Source: Streptomyces sp. XY006 (GTDB lineage Bacteria; Actinomycetota; Actinomycetes; Streptomycetales; Streptomycetaceae). From it: DNA of 64,000 nt. Position numbers and translations under genes: made by a program. The notes under the pieces were generated by a model. It did no database searches and was not told where the DNA came from. It worked only from the letters and a program-made list of their open reading frames with translations. Below, in pieces: positions 60,223 to 64,000 of this stretch. Position 1 is the stretch's first letter. The number at the start of each line of letters is the position of its first letter. The DNA lies in the NCBI RefSeq assembly GCF_002237655.1, contig NZ_NOKT01000029.1, positions 45,333-109,332 on the forward strand, given 5' to 3'.

Positions 60223-61885
60223 GCCGGACGGTGGTGGAAGCCGGGTTGCAGCCGCTGTGGTTGGTCTTCGCGCCGACCGACGTGGCGACGAGCTCCTTCT
60301 TCGTCACCTGCTTCAGGGTGAGGACGTCCACGCAGACGCCGCCGAGCTGGTCGGTCTGCCGGACGCGGCCCAACTCCTCTCCGACCTCGGCCCGTTGCAC
60401 GGTGACCCGGAACGTGCCGAGCGGCAGTCTGCCGTCCAGGGCGGTGCCCTGGCCCTCCCAGGTACCGAGGTAGGCGGCGGGCACCGTGCCGGACGGGGCG
60501 GAGCTCGCGCTCGCCCCGGGCGGCGAGTAGGCGTCGTTGCTGCCGGAACCCGCGTCGTCCCCGCCGCCCCCGCCCGGCAGCAGGTCGAAGACGAGGACCG
60601 ACCCGATCGTCACGGCGGCCATCGCCCCCGCGACGGCCAGCGCGACGGTGCAGCTCAGCCTCCGCACCCGCCCCTCGCCCTCGGGCGCGGAGGTCGCGGC
60701 CACGGACACGGACACCTTGCCGGGCCGACGCCCTTCGGAGGGAACGACGGTATCCTCCCGGCGCCCGTCGCGGGGTTCGGGCACGGCGGTGGAGGCCGGT
60801 GCGGCGGACGCCGGTACGCGCGGTGAGGCCGCCGGCCCGTCCATCACCGGGGGCGGTCCGAAGACCCCCGCGCCACCCGAGCCATCCGTCACGCCGGGGC
60901 CGGCCGGGACACCCTCGGCCAGGCCCGCCTCCGGCTCCCCCACCGACGGGCTGCTGAACGCCACCGGACCCGAGGGCGCGCCTGCCTCCGTCGCCTCCAG
61001 GTTCAGCAGCCGTACGGCACTGCGGCTCACCTGTTCCACCAGCGGCCCCGGCAGCCAGCCGCCCGCCACCAGCCGGGCCGCCCCCTGGGGAGCCAGCCGC
61101 CGGGCCAGTTCCGCGGAGCCCGGCCGCGCGCCCGGGTCCTTGGCCAGGCAGGCCGCCGTCAGGGAGCGCAACTCCCCGTCCAGCAGGCCCAGTTCCGGTT
61201 CCTCGTGCACCACCTTGTAGAGCAGGGCCGCCGAGGAGTCACCGGGGAAGGGCGGTTCGCCGGTCGCCGCGTACGCGAGGACCGCACCCAGCGAGAAGAC
61301 GTCCGCCGCGCCCGTGACGCCCTTGCCCAGGATCTGCTCGGGCGACATGTAACCGGGCGAGCCGACGGAGACGCCGGTGGACGTCAGGGACGCCGTGCCG
61401 TCGGTGGCCCGGGCGATGCCGAAGTCGATCAGCAGCGGCCCGTCCAGGGTGAGCAGCACGTTCGACGGCTTCACGTCGCGGTGGACGAGCCCCAGCTCGT
61501 GCACCGCCGCCAGCGCCTCGGCGAGCCCCGCCCCGAGCGCCCGTACGGTGTGGGCCGGCAGCGGCCCGCCGTCGGCGACCGCGGCGGACAGCGAGGGACC
61601 GGCGGCGTACGCCGTCGCCACCCAGGGCACGCGCGCGTCCGGGTCCGCGTCCAGGACGGACGCGGTCCACGCACCGCCCACCCGGCGCGCGGCCTCGACC
61701 TCCCGCCGGAAGCGCGCCCGGAACTCCTCGTCCAGCGCGAAGTGCGGATGCACGATCTTCACGGCGACCGTGCGGCCCCCGGCGCTGCGGCCCAGATAGA
61801 CCCGGCCCATGCCGCCGGAGCCCAGCCGGCCGAGCAGCCGGTAGGGACCCACGACCGTGGGTTCGTCGACGTCGAGCGGCCGCAT
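60137..61885 (-). CDS. PknB-like serine/threonine protein kinase, membrane anchored
   Basis: A 582-residue kinase. The N-terminal catalytic domain has the Gly loop GSGGMGRV (22-29), catalytic Lys43 (VAVKIV), HRDVKPSN (135-142) and DFG (154-156), so it should be active. A Pro/Ala linker precedes one helix (about 411-435). The extracytoplasmic C-terminus (about 440-582) has no PASTA repeats; it includes YLGTWEGQGTALDG and two Cys, resembling a small beta-rich sensor domain. The ATG at 61885 (MRPLDVDEP) is preferred. It is convergent with the type VII genes and may regulate them, which is inference. Confidence 0.89.
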   Translation of the reverse strand: MRPLDVDEPTVVGPYRLLGRLGSGGMGRVYLGRSAGGRTVAVKIVHPHFALDEEFRARFRREVEAARRVGGAWTASVLDADPDARVPWVATAYAAGPSLSAAVADGGPLPAHTVRALGAGLAEALAAVHELGLVHRDVKPSNVLLTLDGPLLIDFGIARATDGTASLTSTGVSVGSPGYMSPEQILGKGVTGAADVFSLGAVLAYAATGEPPFPGDSSAALLYKVVHEEPELGLLDGELRSLTAACLAKDPGARPGSAELARRLAPQGAARLVAGGWLPGPLVEQVSRSAVRLLNLEATEAGAPSGPVAFSSPSVGEPEAGLAEGVPAGPGVTDGSGGAGVFGPPPVMDGPAASPRVPASAAPASTAVPEPRDGRREDTVVPSEGRRPGKVSVSVAATSAPEGEGRVRRLSCTVALAVAGAMAAVTIGSVLVFDLLPGGGGGDDAGSGSNDAYSPPGASASSAPSGTVPAAYLGTWEGQGTALDGRLPLGTFRVTVQRAEVGEELGRVRQTDQLGGVCVDVLTLKQVTKKELVATSVGAKTNHSGCNPASTTVRLTPTGDDLQYRSESAESGRPQARLSKVR

Positions 61886-61978
61886 GGCGTCACCCCTCCC
61901 CCGTAGGCGCGCGGGGTCGCTCCCCGGCCCCGGCACGCCCGCACCTCCCAGCAGAGTAGTGCCGGGGCGCCGCCGGGC

Positions 61979-62827
61979 TCACGGCTGGAGCAGGTCCACC
62001 TTCACGTCCGCCGGGAAGCCGGTGGTCGGGCCGACCCGCCGGGCGAACTCGGCGACCGCCTCCAGCTGGGGTCCGCCGAAGCGGAAGTCGAGGGTGGTGA
62101 AGTACCGCGCGAGGGTCTCCTCGTCGAAGGCCTCCCAGCGGGCGGCCTGCTCGGCGACCTTGCCGACCTCCTCCAGGGAGAGGTTGCGGGAGTCCAGGAA
62201 CGCCGCGTGCACCTTGCGCGTGATGGCCGGCTCGCGCTCGGCGTACTCGCGGCGCGCCGCCCAGACCGCGAAGACGAACGGCAGGCCCGTCCACTCCTTC
62301 CACAGCGCGCCCAGGTCGTGCACGTCCAGGCCGTAGCGGGGCCCGTCGAGCATGTTGGCGCGCAGGGCCGCGTCGCCGATGAGGACGGCGGCGTCGGCCT
62401 CCCGCATCATCAGGCCGAGGTCGGGCGGGCAGGTGTAGTAGTCCGGCTGGACGCCGTAGCGCTCGGCGAGGAGCAGCTGGGCGAGGCGGACGGAGGTGCG
62501 GGAGGTCGAGCCGAGGGCGACGCGGGCGCCGTCCAGCCGGTCCAGGGGGACCTGCGAGACGATCACGCAGGACATGACCGGGCCGTCGCAGCCGACGGCG
62601 ATGTCGGGGAAGGCGACCAGGTCGTCGGCGTGCTTGAGGAACTCGACCAGGGTGACCGGACCGATGTCGAGATCGCCCTGCACCAGCTTCTCGCTGAGCT
62701 TCTCCGGGGTGTCCTTGGTGAGCTCGAAGTCGAGGAGCGTGCCCGTTCTGGCGAGCCCCCAGTACAGGGGCAGGCAGTTCAGGAACTGGATGTGGCCGAC
62801 GCGCGGCCGGGTGCGAGGATTGTCCAC
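61979..62827 (-). CDS. mqnA: Chorismate dehydratase of the futalosine pathway
   Basis: A 282-residue enzyme that converts chorismate to 3-enolpyruvylbenzoate, the entry step of futalosine menaquinone synthesis. VGHIQFLNCLPLYWGLARTG opens a periplasmic-binding-protein-like fold; GDLDIGPVTLVEFLKHADDL, VALGSTSRTSVRLAQLLLAE and ADAAVLIGDAAL are typical of the family. The GTG at 62827 gives the normal length. It is transcribed upstream of the kinase gene with a 93-nt gap. Confidence 0.92.
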   Translation of the reverse strand: MDNPRTRPRVGHIQFLNCLPLYWGLARTGTLLDFELTKDTPEKLSEKLVQGDLDIGPVTLVEFLKHADDLVAFPDIAVGCDGPVMSCVIVSQVPLDRLDGARVALGSTSRTSVRLAQLLLAERYGVQPDYYTCPPDLGLMMREADAAVLIGDAALRANMLDGPRYGLDVHDLGALWKEWTGLPFVFAVWAARREYAEREPAITRKVHAAFLDSRNLSLEEVGKVAEQAARWEAFDEETLARYFTTLDFRFGGPQLEAVAEFARRVGPTTGFPADVKVDLLQP

Positions 62828-62961
62828 ATCGTGAGGCTAGCCCTCACGGCACCGGGCCCCGCGTCCGGCCCCGCCGTCGGGGCTCCGGCCGCCGCTCGCG
62901 GCCGCTCCGCCAGTCGGCCGGGGGATGTTCAAACATTCGGGTGACGTGATCTTGACCCCTA

Positions 62962-62989
62962 TTGCATTCCGGGGCCCGCGTGCTAGGCT
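62962..62989 (+). promoter_or_regulatory. Promoter of the cold-shock gene
   Basis: TTGCAT (62962-62967) and TAGGCT (62984-62989) are separated by 16 nt. Transcription from here gives a 5' leader of about 150 nt before the ATG at 63148. Confidence 0.6.
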
Positions 62990-63147
62990 CGTCGCAAGTT
63001 GCAGTTTGGTTTCCCTTGCAGTACAGAGCCTGCGGAGCATGTGACCGCGGGCTCTCGTCATTCTCAGACATATGCAGTTGTGCAGAATTCATCTTCACAC
63101 TTGCTGGTTCTGGAGCAGGGCAACCCTTTTGAGCCCAAGGAGGGCTT
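62990..63147 (+). promoter_or_regulatory. Long 5' leader of the cold-shock gene
   Basis: About 150 nt of unusually AT-rich sequence (TTGCAGTTTGG, then ATATGCAGTTGTGCAG) ends in a strong AAGGAGG ribosome site at 63137-63143. Long structured leaders are typical of cold-shock protein mRNAs. Confidence 0.5.
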
Positions 63148-63351
63148 ATGGCTACCGGAACCGTGAAGTGGTTCAACGCCGAAAAGGGCTTTGGTTTCAT
63201 CGCCCAGGAGGGCGGCGGCCCCGACGTCTTCGTCCACTACTCCGCGATCAACGCGCAGGGATTCCGGTCCCTGGAGGAGAACCAGCAGGTGTCTTTCGAC
63301 GTCACGCAGGGTCCGAAGGGCCCGCAGGCTGAGAACGTCACGCCGGTCTGA
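63148..63351 (+). CDS. Cold-shock protein (CspA family)
   Basis: A 67-residue nucleic-acid-binding OB-fold protein. TVKWFNAEKGFGFIAQEGG contains RNP1 (KGFGFI), and DVFVHYSAI contains RNP2 (VFVHY). Full normal length. It has a long leader, a strong ribosome site, and a rho-independent terminator right after the gene. Confidence 0.96.
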   Translation: MATGTVKWFNAEKGFGFIAQEGGGPDVFVHYSAINAQGFRSLEENQQVSFDVTQGPKGPQAENVTPV

Positions 63352-63364
63352 TAGCAGTACCCAA

Positions 63365-63404
63365 GGAGCCCCGCGCCGCAAGGCGACGGGGCTCCTGCCC
63401 TTTT
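63365..63404 (+). terminator. Terminator after the cold-shock gene
   Basis: GGAGCCCCG pairs with CGGGGCTCC around a 13-nt loop, followed by TGCCCTTTTCG. Confidence 0.9.
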
Positions 63405-63460
63405 CGGGCCCTTTCGCCGGGTGAATTCCGGGCGAATTCTCCCCGTGCGAGGATGGGCCG

Positions 63461-63790
63461 ATGGGGAAAGATCAGCGGAACACCGGGGAGGGCGGCGGTC
63501 CGTCGCCCGCCGGGAAGCGCGCGGCTACGGGCGTGTCGCTCGGGCTGTCACTCGGCACGGCGGTGGGGCTCGTGCTCGGCCTCACCGTCTTCGACAACGT
63601 GGGGCTGGGACTGGCCCTGGGCCTGGGCACGGCGATCGGCGCCGGGCCGGAATCGGGGCGGGCCGGTCACGCACCGGCGCGTCGGCCCCGGACGGGGAGA
63701 CGGCGGCCGGACCGACGGACTGACACCGGACGACACCGCCAGCCGACCGCCCGACCGCGCGATCACCGCCCAGGGCGTACGCGACGGTGA
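63461..63790 (+). CDS. Small glycine-rich membrane protein
   Basis: A 109-residue protein. After a polar start (MGKDQRNTGEGGG) come two hydrophobic Gly/Leu-rich helices (GVSLGLSLGTAVGLVLGLTV; VGLGLALGLGTAIGAG). The C-terminal ~45 residues are Arg/Pro-rich and poorly coding in appearance, so the true protein could be shorter or the 3' end altered. The ATG at 63461 has GGATGGGCCG upstream, a weak site. Function unknown. Confidence 0.55.
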   Translation: MGKDQRNTGEGGGPSPAGKRAATGVSLGLSLGTAVGLVLGLTVFDNVGLGLALGLGTAIGAGPESGRAGHAPARRPRTGRRRPDRRTDTGRHRQPTARPRDHRPGRTRR

Positions 63791-63800
63791 TGCCGGGGCG

Positions 63801-63968
63801 GTGTCGGGGGTGGGCCGGGGGCGCGCGAGATGATCCGGGCCGGTGTCGGGGGCGGGCCGGGGGTGCGCGAGATGATCCGGGCCGGTGTCGGGGGCGGGCC
63901 GGGGGCGCGCGAGATGATCCGGGCCGGTGTCGGGGGCGGGCCGGGGGCGCGCGAGATGATCCGGGCCG
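63801..63968. repeat. Four tandem copies of a 42-bp repeat
   Basis: Units start at 63801, 63843, 63885 and 63927 with nearly identical sequence (each begins GTGTCGGGGG and contains GCGCGAGATGATCCGGG). The period is 14 codons, so every frame repeats: plus-strand AGVGGGPGAREMIR, minus-strand DTGPDHLARPRPAP. The array degenerates after 63968. It could code for the end of a gene outside the window. Confidence 0.9.
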
Positions 63969-64000
63969 GGCGTGCGCGACGGTGATTCCGAGCCGGTGTC

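Noticed and set aside
62952..62989. TTGACC as the -35 of the cold-shock promoter
   Set aside because: The spacer to TAGGCT would be 26 nt. TTGCAT at 16 nt fits better.
63801..63968. CRISPR array
   Set aside because: Units are contiguous with no variable spacers and no cas genes are present.

Overview
The window is high-GC actinobacterial DNA, almost certainly from a Streptomyces chromosome. The evidence is GTG/TTG starts, 4-nt stop/start overlaps, a nuoA-L operon next to futalosine-pathway menaquinone genes, a Tad/Flp pilus locus, and WXG100 proteins with an FtsK/EssC-like ATPase. Many genes look conserved in Streptomyces, but several intergenic elements and the 38-54 kb block look lineage-specific.

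Layout. (1) 1-12.2 kb: NADH dehydrogenase I, minus strand, nuoA to nuoL, with nuoL cut by the window edge. A strong candidate Rex (NADH/NAD+ sensor) operator lies upstream of nuoA. (2) 13-24 kb: a secreted NlpC/P60 hydrolase; a geranylgeranyl-reductase-family flavoprotein; menG at the end of an envelope operon with a deacetylase-glycosyltransferase and an acyltransferase; a GH18-like lipoprotein; mqnC with a shrunken amidohydrolase. (3) 24-35.7 kb: a type IV prepilin peptidase overlapping a large LysM/BTAD membrane protein, then a WXG100 protein, a double-glycine-leader peptide, and a nine-gene Tad-like operon (SAF/CpaB, TadZ-like, CpaF, TadB, TadC, Flp, two TadE, TadG). The Tad operon has a recognisable promoter with a palindrome over its -10 box. 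(4) 36-38.6 kb: a two-repeat membrane protein and a frameshifted remnant.

(5) 38.7-54.5 kb is the unusual part. It holds paralogous lipoproteins, often translationally coupled to secreted proteins, and two WXG100-led operons with large type VII-like substrates, membrane proteins and paired partner proteins. A palindrome, TTCGC-N4-GCGAA, followed exactly 15 nt later by GATA, precedes two lipoprotein genes and, through truncated lipoprotein reading frames, both WXG100 operons. There are deletion scars, a WXG100-lipoprotein fusion, and two secreted genes with nearly identical 3' ends. I read this as a recombining repertoire of co-regulated surface and type VII-secreted proteins.

(6) 54.2-60.2 kb: a WXG100 protein divergent from a 1553-residue EssC-like ATPase with a ubiquitin-like/FHA N-terminus, followed by a membrane protein with an apparent frameshift. 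No EccB, EccE or mycosin gene is seen. (7) 60.1-64 kb: a PknB-like kinase, mqnA, a cold-shock protein with a long 5' leader, a small membrane protein, and four copies of a 42-bp tandem repeat. No tRNA, rRNA, CRISPR array or transposase was seen. All functional calls come from reading the sequence; no database search was run.
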